From an uncultured Rhodospirillales bacterium (GTDB lineage Bacteria > Pseudomonadota > Alphaproteobacteria > Acetobacterales > Acetobacteraceae), in NCBI GenBank assembly GCA_903844785.1, contig CAIMVB010000234.1:1-6965 (forward strand): a DNA stretch of 6,965 bases. The letters run 5' to 3'. Below, one piece after another: positions 1 to 5,420 of this stretch. How positions within the stretch are numbered: position 1 is the stretch's first letter; the number at the start of each line of letters is the position of its first letter. Under the pieces are notes generated by a model. The model saw only the letters and a list, made by a program, of their open reading frames with translations. It searched no databases and was not told where the DNA came from. A program made the position numbers and the translations under genes.

Positions 1-725
1 GCAGCGCTTGTGGATGTATTCCCGGCAATTGCATCCACCGGGGCCGTCTGGGTCATGGATAGGCTATAGCCCCCAATGGTAGAGCCATAGCCTTGCGCGC
101 TCAGGTAATATGTCCCGCCAGTAGATGCCGTAAAGGAAAGCCGTGAATTCAAGCCAACTGAATCATCATTGAACGCAAGCTCTACGCCATTGCCATTCAG
201 TAAACGCAGATATGTATCAAGTGACGACCCCGTGGTTGCATCCATCGCGAAATCGTAGCGATACCCTGCCGTTAGGCTCAGGCGAAACCAATCCTGATCG
301 CCAGCAAGATCCACGCTGGAAGACTGGGGGGCCGCTGGCGCCAAAACCGCCGTGGTGGCGGTAGTTGCCGCAATGCTATCAACTGGCGCCGCCTCAGTCA
401 TGGCCAAGGTGTAGGCGCCAGTTGAACTCGCGGCCCCCTGCGCATTTAAGTAAAAGGTCCCGCTATTGGTTGCGGCGAAGGAAAGTCGCGAATTCGAACC
501 AACCGTATCGTCATTGAAGGCGATTTGCACGCCATTGGCATCCAATAGGCTCATGAAGGTATTGAGCGTTGAACCCACCGCCGCATTAAGGGCAAATTCG
601 TAGCGATACCCGGCTACCAGACTAAGCCGAAACCAATCCTGATCCCCCGCAGCATCAATGCTTGAAGCCTGCGCGGCGCTGGCCGTGAGCGACGCGGTGG
701 TAGAAGCATCGCCGGCAATGACATC
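1..725 (-). repeat. Tandem PPC (pre-peptidase C-terminal) domain repeats, 345-base period
   Basis: Three units lie in frame inside the protease gene: 725-381 (residues 482-596), 380-36 (597-711) and the first bases of a third from 35. The period is exactly 115 codons. Each full unit shares DQDWFRLSL, AGYRY, an NGV..AFNDD core, NSRLSF and a Y.L.MT ending, followed by D.IA at the next unit. This matches the beta-sandwich PPC domain found at the C-terminus of many secreted bacterial proteases. Such domains are often cleaved off or aid binding and secretion. The copies have diverged at the DNA level, so they are not a recent duplication. How many units follow is hidden by the window edge. Confidence 0.85.
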
Positions 726-2168
726 ACCGGATGGCGGCGGCGGCGGCGGTGGCGCGGTGTTCATCAACGTGCCGATATCAAGCCGCCCGGCCGTTACCAC
801 TTTTCCACCAAGTGAAGCGGTGGCCGCAGCGCTATCAAGCAGTGCAAGCCTGATTTCAGCGGCGCTGGCATTTGGATTGGCTGCGGCATAAAGCGCCACC
901 GCACCCGCCACATGCGGCGTTGCCATGGACGTGCCACTGAGTGTGCCATACCCCCCGCCAGGCAACGTTGAATAGATCGAAGAACCAGGCGCCGCGATAT
1001 CTACCGTTGTGGCGCCATAGCTTGAAAATGATGATAGCGCGCCTGTACTGGTGATGGACGCAACAGCAACCACCGCATCGTAACCTGCTGCTGCTGTGGT
1101 GTTGTAATTGGACGGGTAATTTGCTGTCACATCATTGTTGGATGTGGAATTGCCTGCCGCTGCAACAAAAAGGATATCGCGTTGCGCGCCACGGGCAATG
1201 GCGTCATTCATTGCCTGCGAATAACCACCCCCGCCCCAGGAATTATTCGTCGCGACGAAATTCTCTGCAGATGTCGCGCGGATTGATGCATCGGTAAAGT
1301 AATTTACGGCATTGATAGCACCGGTGGTGGAACCAGATCCCGACGCTGAGAGAAATTTCAGCGCCACCATCTGCACGGTCCAGTTTACGCCAGCAACGCC
1401 AATGCCATTGCCACCCATACCACCAATCGTGCCGCTTACATGCGTGCCATGGCCGTTATCATCATAGGGGTCATTATCATTATTGACGAAATCCCACCCA
1501 ATCAGATCGTCGCGATAGCCATTGCCATCTTCGTCGGCGCCATTTTCCCAGCGCACATCATTCAGCAGATCGCCAGCTTCAATCCGGCCATTGCCGTTAT
1601 AATCGATGACATAGGACGCGTTAGCCGAACCATTGAGGTCACGGAAAGTGATCAGGCCATCCGTATCAATATCAGAAAGGCTGGCGCGCAGGGTCGTGGG
1701 AATTTCACGCTGATTGAGCCAGATATTCAGATACAGATCCGGGTGGGTATAATCGATACCCGTATCAATGACGCCCACCACGGTTTTGGTTGAACCCGTG
1801 AATCCAGCCGCCCAAGCCTCATTCGCTTGGCTACCGAAGGCATTCTGCACCGCCCCCGTATCGCCCAACATGCCCCAAAGGCTGCCATTGGTGTAGCCGG
1901 GATCATTGCTCACTGCAGCGATGAAAATATCTGGCTCCGGCGCCACGCTCGCTACGCCTTGCATCATACCGAAGGGCTCCGGCGCCCGAGCGTCATCCAA
2001 TGGTATCGCGACCAGCAATGGTGCCGGCGTATCCATCTGGGGCGCCGGGAAGGTGCCAAGCCACAACTGATCAAATGCACCTTCATGGTCAGGACCACTG
2101 AAGGCGTCTTCGGGGGCAGAAGAGACGTGCCGACGATGCAGAGCCAGCGCCTGAAGACTGAGTGACAT
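1..2168 (-). CDS. Subtilisin-like (S8) serine protease with PPC repeats, C-terminus cut by window edge
   Basis: A continuous frame runs from ATG at 2168 off the left edge (722 codons seen). A GGAAG ribosome site (2177-2181) lies 8 bases before the start. The predicted catalytic triad is Asp135 (VIDTG), His240 (HGTHVSG) and Ser414 (GTSMATPHVAG), with oxyanion Asn340 (AAAGNS), so an active endopeptidase is expected. Residues about 70-90 (GVASVAPEPD then NDPGY) resemble the end of an I9-type propeptide, so maturation by processing is likely. Asp135 and His240 are 105 residues apart, against about 32 in subtilisin BPN', because of an EF-hand-like insert. After the catalytic domain come seven prolines (473-479) and PPC domains starting at 482, 597 and 712. 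The N-terminus (MSLSLQALALHRRH) is no Sec or Tat signal peptide. Export by a type I system using a signal in the missing C-terminus is inference. Base composition looks slightly more AT-rich than the cob genes. The family call is firm; the substrate is unknown. Confidence 0.95.
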   Translation of the reverse strand, partial: MSLSLQALALHRRHVSSAPEDAFSGPDHEGAFDQLWLGTFPAPQMDTPAPLLVAIPLDDARAPEPFGMMQGVASVAPEPDIFIAAVSNDPGYTNGSLWGMLGDTGAVQNAFGSQANEAWAAGFTGSTKTVVGVIDTGIDYTHPDLYLNIWLNQREIPTTLRASLSDIDTDGLITFRDLNGSANASYVIDYNGNGRIEAGDLLNDVRWENGADEDGNGYRDDLIGWDFVNNDNDPYDDNGHGTHVSGTIGGMGGNGIGVAGVNWTVQMVALKFLSASGSGSTTGAINAVNYFTDASIRATSAENFVATNNSWGGGGYSQAMNDAIARGAQRDILFVAAAGNSTSNNDVTANYPSNYNTTAAAGYDAVVAVASITSTGALSSFSSYGATTVDIAAPGSSIYSTLPGGGYGTLSGTSMATPHVAGAVALYAAANPNASAAEIRLALLDSAAATASLGGKVVTAGRLDIGTLMNTAPPPPPPPSGDVIAGDASTTASLTASAAQASSIDAAGDQDWFRLSLVAGYRYEFALNAAVGSTLNTFMSLLDANGVQIAFNDDTVGSNSRLSFAATNSGTFYLNAQGAASSTGAYTLAMTEAAPVDSIAATTATTAVLAPAAPQSSSVDLAGDQDWFRLSLTAGYRYDFAMDATTGSSLDTYLRLLNGNGVELAFNDDSVGLNSRLSFTASTGGTYYLSAQGYGSTIGGYSLSMTQTAPVDAIAGNTSTSA
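1506..1673 (-). other. EF-hand-like calcium-binding insert within the protease catalytic domain
   Basis: Residues 166-177 (DIDTDGLITFRD) and 189-200 (DYNGNGRIEAGD) each fit the 12-position EF-hand loop, with acidic or Asn residues at positions 1, 3, 5 and 12, Gly at 6 and Ile at 8. A third acidic loop, DEDGNG at 212-217, precedes the DDLIGWDFVNND segment common in calcium-stabilised subtilases. The block sits between catalytic Asp135 and His240. Calcium binding is predicted from the motif only. I recall similar inserts in other bacterial subtilases, so this is probably a subfamily trait. Confidence 0.7.
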
Positions 2169-2229
2169 AGACTTGGCTTCCAGGATAATTTCACATGACT
2201 GTACTTCACGAACCGCGCCAGCAACAAGG

Positions 2230-2269
2230 CGGATTTTGAATTTAACTAAGTAAAACATCAAAAAATCCG
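2230..2269. repeat. Inverted repeat CGGATTTT / AAAATCCG overlapping the candidate promoter
   Basis: The arms CGGATTTT (2230-2237) and AAAATCCG (2262-2269) are perfect 8-base complements separated by 24 bases. They flank the candidate -10 and -35 of the protease gene. An operator for a dimeric regulator is possible. Chance is also plausible because the arms are partly homopolymeric, and no run of T follows the arms directly as in a terminator. Confidence 0.3.
2233..2261 (-). promoter_or_regulatory. Candidate promoter for the protease gene
   Basis: On the minus strand TTGATG (2261-2256) and CAAAAT (2238-2233) are 17 bases apart. Each matches the sigma-70 consensus at 4 of 6 positions. They sit in the AT-rich part of the divergent spacer, giving a leader of roughly 55-60 bases. 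The match is modest and AT-rich sequence yields such hits by chance. The other side of the spacer shows TATATA (2395-2400) before the NUDIX gene, but without a convincing -35 partner. Confidence 0.3.
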
Positions 2270-2432
2270 TCGAATAAATAAAAAAACTCAACCTGAAGCG
2301 GCCAATATTTATGATTTGTTAAGATTCTGCCCTCCCCTTTCGGGTCTGTTCCCAGCAGAGCGCGGTTTTCATCGCAATCCGCCCCAAACATCGCTATATA
2401 GAGGAAACAGTTTCACCTATCGCTTGGACCTG

Positions 2433-2975
2433 ATGACCCGTTTCATCCGTCAAACCCCTGAAGGCGACGACCGCGAACGCCTGATGTGCCCCGATTGCGG
2501 GCATGTCGCCTATGAAAACCCAAAAGTGGTTGTGGGGAGCGTTATTGCGGAAGGTGAACATATCCTGCTCTGCCGCCGCGCCATTGAACCGCGTGCCGGC
2601 TTCTGGACCATCCCGGCCGGCTATATGGAAATGGGCGAAACCGTTGAAGAAGGCGCGGCGCGCGAAGCCTGGGAGGAAGCCCGGGTACGCATTGCGCTCG
2701 ATGGTGTGCTGGCCGTCTATTCCATTGCGCGGCTTGGCCAGGTGCAGGTGATTTTCCGCGCCCGCTTCGCCGAACCAGGCTTCGCCCCAGGGCCGGAAAG
2801 CCTGGAAGTGGCGTCCTTCCATTGGTCGGAAATCCCTTGGGATGACATCGCCTTCCCCTCGGTCCGCTGGGCGCTCAAGGCTTGGCGCGAAACCGCCCAT
2901 GGCGCATTGCCCGCTGCCACGCTGAACCCACCGGAAGACCCGCGGGGTGTTCATCGCCTGCCGGTGGCCGGTTAA
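2433..2975 (+). CDS. NUDIX hydrolase with N-terminal CxxC knuckle
   Basis: The 180-residue protein probably hydrolyses a nucleoside diphosphate linked to another group in the cytoplasm, using Mg2+; the substrate cannot be read from sequence. The Nudix box spans residues 63-85: G63, E69, R77, E78, E81 and E82 of GX5EX7REUXEEXGU are present, but the late Gly is Arg84. Before it, C19-P-D-C22-G resembles half of a NudC-type zinc ribbon and is followed by YENPK and VVVGSVI, which opens the Nudix fold. I chose ATG 2433 because the frame's homologous part begins at [12 protein letters not shown]; the same frame stays open to TTG 2316, but those residues look non-coding. There is no strong ribosome site: GAGGAAA (2401-2407) is too far from 2433. 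The stop overlaps the next gene's start. Confidence 0.9.
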   Translation: MTRFIRQTPEGDDRERLMCPDCGHVAYENPKVVVGSVIAEGEHILLCRRAIEPRAGFWTIPAGYMEMGETVEEGAAREAWEEARVRIALDGVLAVYSIARLGQVQVIFRARFAEPGFAPGPESLEVASFHWSEIPWDDIAFPSVRWALKAWRETAHGALPAATLNPPEDPRGVHRLPVAG

Positions 2976-3349
2976 TGCTCGGCCGCCGCGCCCTGCTGAC
3001 TGGCTTGCTGCTGGGCCTCAGCACAGCCCCCGCTTTGGCGCAAAATGCCGCACCAACAGTGCCGCGCGCCGATATGCCGCCGCGCGAAACCCAACCGCGC
3101 CGCCAACGCCGTCAGGCCGAAAAAACTGTCACCGCGCCGGAACCGCAGGGCCAACCGGCCCCCATCCCCAATCGTGATATCGAAGCGCCGCGCGCCAATA
3201 ACGCCCCTCGCGCCAGTCTCAGCCCAGCCTTGATCAACCCAGACCCTGCCCAGCCGCATCTCGGCCGCTCAGGCTTCGCCGTACAGTCGCAGGAAGACCG
3301 GCTGATCCGCCAACCCGCCCCAGGCGCCCGTCTCAACGTGCCTTTTTAA
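2975..3349 (+). CDS. Small proline-rich exported protein of unknown function
   Basis: The product has 124 residues and I do not recognise a family. Residues 1-22 ([22 protein letters not shown]) form an export signal: a positive start, a hydrophobic core, and an ALA site with cleavage expected between Ala22 and Gln23. The Arg4-Arg5-Ala-Leu-Leu stretch also loosely resembles a Tat signal. There is no lipobox Cys. The mature part is rich in Pro, Ala, Arg and Gln, contains an Arg/Gln-rich stretch (QPRRQRRQAEK), and looks disordered, with a more ordered-looking end (HLGRSGFAVQSQEDRLIR to the terminal LNVPF). A periplasmic location is inferred. The ATG shares its A with the TAA of the NUDIX gene (TAATG), suggesting coupled translation in one transcript. 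Intact export signal, tight overlap and a clean stop support a real gene. Confidence 0.75.
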   Translation: MLGRRALLTGLLLGLSTAPALAQNAAPTVPRADMPPRETQPRRQRRQAEKTVTAPEPQGQPAPIPNRDIEAPRANNAPRASLSPALINPDPAQPHLGRSGFAVQSQEDRLIRQPAPGARLNVPF

Positions 3350-3627
3350 GCGCGCCCAGCCTCATCCGGGCTTTGCAGCCTAAGCGCCAGGGCATGCAGC
3401 CCGGTTGCGAATTCCCCCGCCAGGGCTTCATGCACTGCGCGGGACCGCGCCACGCGGTTCATCCCGGCAAACCCCGCCGAGACCATATGCACCGAATAAT
3501 GCGTCTCCCCCCCGGGGCTTGCCCCGGCATGGCCGGCATGGCTGGCGCTGTCATCGGTGATTTCAAGCAGGCTCGGCTGGAAGCGCGCTTCCAGGGAAAG
3601 CCGAATACGGTCCGCACGTTGGGTCAT
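3346..3627 (-). CDS. bolA: BolA family protein
   Basis: The product is 93 residues, normal for BolA. It starts at ATG 3627, with GGAAAA about 10 bases upstream. BolA proteins have a KH-like fold; they bind monothiol glutaredoxins and [2Fe-2S] clusters, and some act as DNA-binding regulators. Family signs are an N-terminal helix (RIRLSLEARFQP), LLEITDDS, the loop HAGHAG (30-35) followed by GGETHY, the V.MVS strand, F53-A-G, and the helix leading to GLHALALRLQSPDE. The helix normally carries RHR, whose His is a cluster ligand in complexes with glutaredoxin; here it reads R61-S62-R63. The gene faces dnaJ across a short spacer and collides tail to tail with the proline-rich gene: TAA at 3348-3346 overlaps TAA at 3347-3349. 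The long same-frame opening upstream of 3627 is antisense to dnaJ and not coding. Confidence 0.9.
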   Translation of the reverse strand: MTQRADRIRLSLEARFQPSLLEITDDSASHAGHAGASPGGETHYSVHMVSAGFAGMNRVARSRAVHEALAGEFATGLHALALRLQSPDEAGRA

Positions 3628-3628
3628 G

Positions 3629-3644
3629 ACGCGTTTTTCCGCGT
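3629..3644 (-). promoter_or_regulatory. Hairpin next to the bolA start codon
   Basis: The minus strand reads ACGCG-GAAAAA-CGCGT one base before the bolA ATG: a perfect 5-base stem (arms 3644-3640 and 3633-3629) with a 6-base loop. The loop and stem edge include the likely ribosome site GGAAAA, so folding could reduce translation initiation. As DNA it could equally be a small operator. The short stem makes chance occurrence possible. Confidence 0.3.
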
Positions 3645-3657
3645 TTGTGACTTTTTT

Positions 3658-3687
3658 GCCAAGCCCTGTTCTGCCTTGCGGCTTGGC
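3658..3687. repeat. Inverted repeat in the bolA/dnaJ divergent spacer
   Basis: GCCAAGCC (3658-3665) and GGCTTGGC (3680-3687) are perfect 8-base complements with a 14-base loop. They lie midway between two divergent start codons. The six-T run is on the plus-strand 5' side (3652-3657), so it is wrongly placed for a terminator in either direction. A shared operator for both genes, or a leader hairpin of either transcript, are the likely readings. Confidence 0.4.
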
Positions 3688-3710
3688 GCACGCGCCCCCA
3701 TAACCCCGTG

Positions 3711-4295
3711 ATGTTCGCGCGCAAACGACGAAAGGCCTATGCCCCAGATGACGCAGCGCCCCCTGGGCGGCTTTGCGATGCGCCGGATTGCGCCGAACCT
3801 GGCCAATACCGCGCGCCCCGGGACCGTTCCTTGCGCGAATTCCATTGGTTCTGCCTGGATCATGTGCGCGCCTATAATGCCGGGTGGGATTTCTATAAGG
3901 GCATGGGCCCGGATGAGATCGAAGCCTGTCTCCGTGCCGATACCTCCTGGCAGCGCCCGACCTGGCCGCTCGGGCGGATTGGCGGTTCCGGCCGCTTCGA
4001 CCCCGAAATTCTCCGCGACCCGCTGGGCGTGCTGGGCGCCGAAGCCCCCAGCCCGCGCCGCAAAGCGCCGGAGAACGATACCCCCCCTGAACTGCGCGCC
4101 GCGCTTGATCTGCTGGGGCTGAAATGGCCACTGGCTTCGGTGGAATTGCGCGCCCGCTACAAGGATTTGGCTAAGCAGCACCACCCGGATGCCACCGGCG
4201 GCGACAAGCAGGCAGAGGAGCGTTTGAAGGATATCAACCGCGCCTATAGCCTGCTGAAACACCGCCTGGCCAAACAACCCGCACCCGCTGGGTAG
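3711..4295 (+). CDS. J-domain (DnaJ-like) protein with N-terminal Cys/His cluster
   Basis: The 194-residue product carries its J domain at the C-terminus (about 130-187), with H158-P-D preceded by RARYKDLAKQH and followed by ERLKDINRAYSLL. The HPD loop is what stimulates the ATPase of Hsp70 (DnaK). The Gly/Phe and zinc regions of true DnaJ are absent, so this is a class III co-chaperone that likely directs DnaK to particular clients. The N-terminal half has C22-x4-C27, then WFC48-L-D-H51 and the conserved-looking VRAYNAGWDFYKGM and WQRPTWPLG. C22, C27, C48 and H51 could bind zinc (inference). GTG 3708 lies just before ATG 3711; I chose the ATG. No purine-rich ribosome site precedes either codon. 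The gene is followed 60 bases later by cobS in the same direction. The clients are unknown. Confidence 0.9.
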   Translation: MFARKRRKAYAPDDAAPPGRLCDAPDCAEPGQYRAPRDRSLREFHWFCLDHVRAYNAGWDFYKGMGPDEIEACLRADTSWQRPTWPLGRIGGSGRFDPEILRDPLGVLGAEAPSPRRKAPENDTPPELRAALDLLGLKWPLASVELRARYKDLAKQHHPDATGGDKQAEERLKDINRAYSLLKHRLAKQPAPAG

Positions 4296-4355
4296 CCGGA
4301 TTGGTATTACCTGCTTAAAGTGTCCCTTCTTCTAATGCACGGAACCTGATCAGCG

Positions 4356-5363
4356 ATGAACAAAATCGCCCCCATTGCCGATATCAAACCGACTTCGGCG
4401 ATTTCTGCCCCAGACACCACCGTCAAAGCGCGCGACGCCTTTGGCATTGATTTGGACATGGATGTGCCCGCCTTTTCGGTGCGCACGGAACATGTGCCTG
4501 AAATCGACACTAGCTACCGCTTCGACAAGGAAACCACGCTGGCCATTGTGGCGGGGTTTGCCTTCAATCGTCGCGTCATGATCCAGGGCTATCACGGCAC
4601 CGGGAAATCCACGCATATCGAACAGGTAGCGGCACGGCTGAACTGGCCTTGCATTCGCGTCAATCTGGACAGCCACATCAGCCGTATTGACCTGATCGGC
4701 AAGGACGCGATTGTTCTGAAGGATGGCCAGCAGGTCACGGAATTCCGCGAAGGCATTCTGCCCTGGGCGTTGCAACATCCCTGCGCTTTGGTGTTCGACG
4801 AATATGATGCCGGCCGCCCGGATGTGATGTTCGTCATCCAGCGCGTGCTGGAAGTGGAAGGCAAGCTCACGCTGCTCGATCAAAGCCGCGTCATTCGCCC
4901 CAACCCGTATTTCCGGCTTTTCGCCACGGCGAATACTGTCGGGCTTGGTGATACTACCGGGCTTTATCACGGCACGCAGCAGATCAATCAGGGCCAGATG
5001 GACCGCTGGAACATCGTCGCCACCCTGAACTACCTGCCACATAAGCAGGAAACGGAAATCGTGCTGGCCAAGCTTGGCGCCGAAGGCGATGCCAAGATGA
5101 AGAAGCAAGTGGAAGCCATGGTGGCTTTGGCGGATCTGACGCGCGCGGGCTTCATCGCCGGCGATATCAGCACCGTCATGTCGCCGCGTACCGTCATCAC
5201 CTGGGCCGATAACGCCAAGATTTTCGGTGATGTCGGCTTCGCCTTCCGCCTTTCCTTCTTGAATAAGTGCGATGAGGCGGAACGCAGCACGGTGGCTGAA
5301 TACTACCAGCGCTGCTTCAATGAGGAATTGCCCTCAGGCAGCTTGCTCCGCAAGGTGGGCTGA
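4356..5363 (+). CDS. cobS: Aerobic cobaltochelatase subunit CobS (AAA+ ATPase)
   Basis: CobS is the ATPase ring subunit that with CobT drives CobN to insert Co2+ into hydrogenobyrinic acid a,c-diamide in the oxygen-dependent cobalamin pathway, in the cytoplasm. The 335 residues match the usual length. Residues about 38-57 ([14 protein letters not shown]) form the CobS N-terminal signature. The Walker A loop is G78-YHGTGKS85, Walker B is ALVFDEYD (144-151), and a sensor-1-type Asn is in FATANT (N193). The start at ATG 4356 has GGAA at 4341-4344, 11 bases upstream. The 60-base gap after the J-domain gene has a possible -10 TCTAAT (4331-4336) but no clear -35, so read-through from upstream is equally likely. 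cobT follows after 57 bases, making a two-gene unit. No cobalamin riboswitch fits in the gap. All key motifs are intact. Confidence 0.96.
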   Translation: MNKIAPIADIKPTSAISAPDTTVKARDAFGIDLDMDVPAFSVRTEHVPEIDTSYRFDKETTLAIVAGFAFNRRVMIQGYHGTGKSTHIEQVAARLNWPCIRVNLDSHISRIDLIGKDAIVLKDGQQVTEFREGILPWALQHPCALVFDEYDAGRPDVMFVIQRVLEVEGKLTLLDQSRVIRPNPYFRLFATANTVGLGDTTGLYHGTQQINQGQMDRWNIVATLNYLPHKQETEIVLAKLGAEGDAKMKKQVEAMVALADLTRAGFIAGDISTVMSPRTVITWADNAKIFGDVGFAFRLSFLNKCDEAERSTVAEYYQRCFNEELPSGSLLRKVG

Positions 5364-5373
5364 AACCAGTAAG

Positions 5374-5398
5374 GGCGGCGCCGCTTCTTGGCGCCGCC
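5374..5398 (+). promoter_or_regulatory. Intercistronic GC-rich hairpin between cobS and cobT
   Basis: GGCGGCGCC (5374-5382) and GGCGCCGCC (5390-5398) are perfect 9-base complements around a 7-base loop (GCTTCTT). All stem pairs are G-C. It starts 10 bases after the cobS stop and ends 22 bases before the cobT start. No T run follows (next bases ACCGCATG), so it is not a standard intrinsic terminator. It probably stabilises the cobS end of the message, pauses transcription, or adjusts the CobS:CobT ratio. Confidence 0.6.
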
Positions 5399-5420
5399 AC
5401 CGCATGCCAGAGAGAGTGAC

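Noticed and set aside
732..752. Short CGG tandem tract
   Set aside because: It encodes the seven-proline linker (residues 473-479) of the protease; it is in frame and explained by the protein, not a separate repeat element.
1440..1793. Plus-strand open frame rich in Ile/Val, and another at 1827-2165
   Set aside because: Both are antisense to the protease, whose motifs and continuous frame are unmistakable; their translations show no domain and skewed repeats of Ile/Ala from GAT/AAT codons read backwards.
2395..2400. TATATA as a -10 for the NUDIX gene
   Set aside because: No -35-like element lies 16-19 bases upstream, so I do not call a promoter.
2316..2432. Upstream extension of the NUDIX frame to TTG 2316
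   Set aside because: These 39 codons lie in the promoter-like spacer, have no ribosome site, and the typical protein start is at 2433.
2394..2954. 186-codon minus-strand open frame opposite the NUDIX gene
   Set aside because: It mirrors the GC-biased codons of the NUDIX gene, has no recognisable domain, and the plus-strand frame carries the full Nudix box.
3652..3687. T run plus inverted repeat as an intrinsic terminator
   Set aside because: The T run precedes the hairpin on the plus strand and becomes an A run on the minus strand, so it cannot act as a terminator in either direction.
3624..4277. 217-codon minus-strand open frame opposite the J-domain gene
   Set aside because: The plus strand encodes the HPD-containing J domain here; the antisense frame is a composition shadow.
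4296..4355. Possible cobalamin riboswitch ahead of cobS
   Set aside because: The gap is only 60 bases, far too short for a B12 riboswitch, and no B12-box-like sequence is visible.
4350..5108. 252-codon minus-strand open frame opposite cobS, and similar ones at 5458-6042 and 5850-6410 opposite cobT
   Set aside because: The sense strand has intact CobS Walker motifs and the CobT frame; the antisense products have no motifs and the last one is a read-through of the acidic-linker codons.
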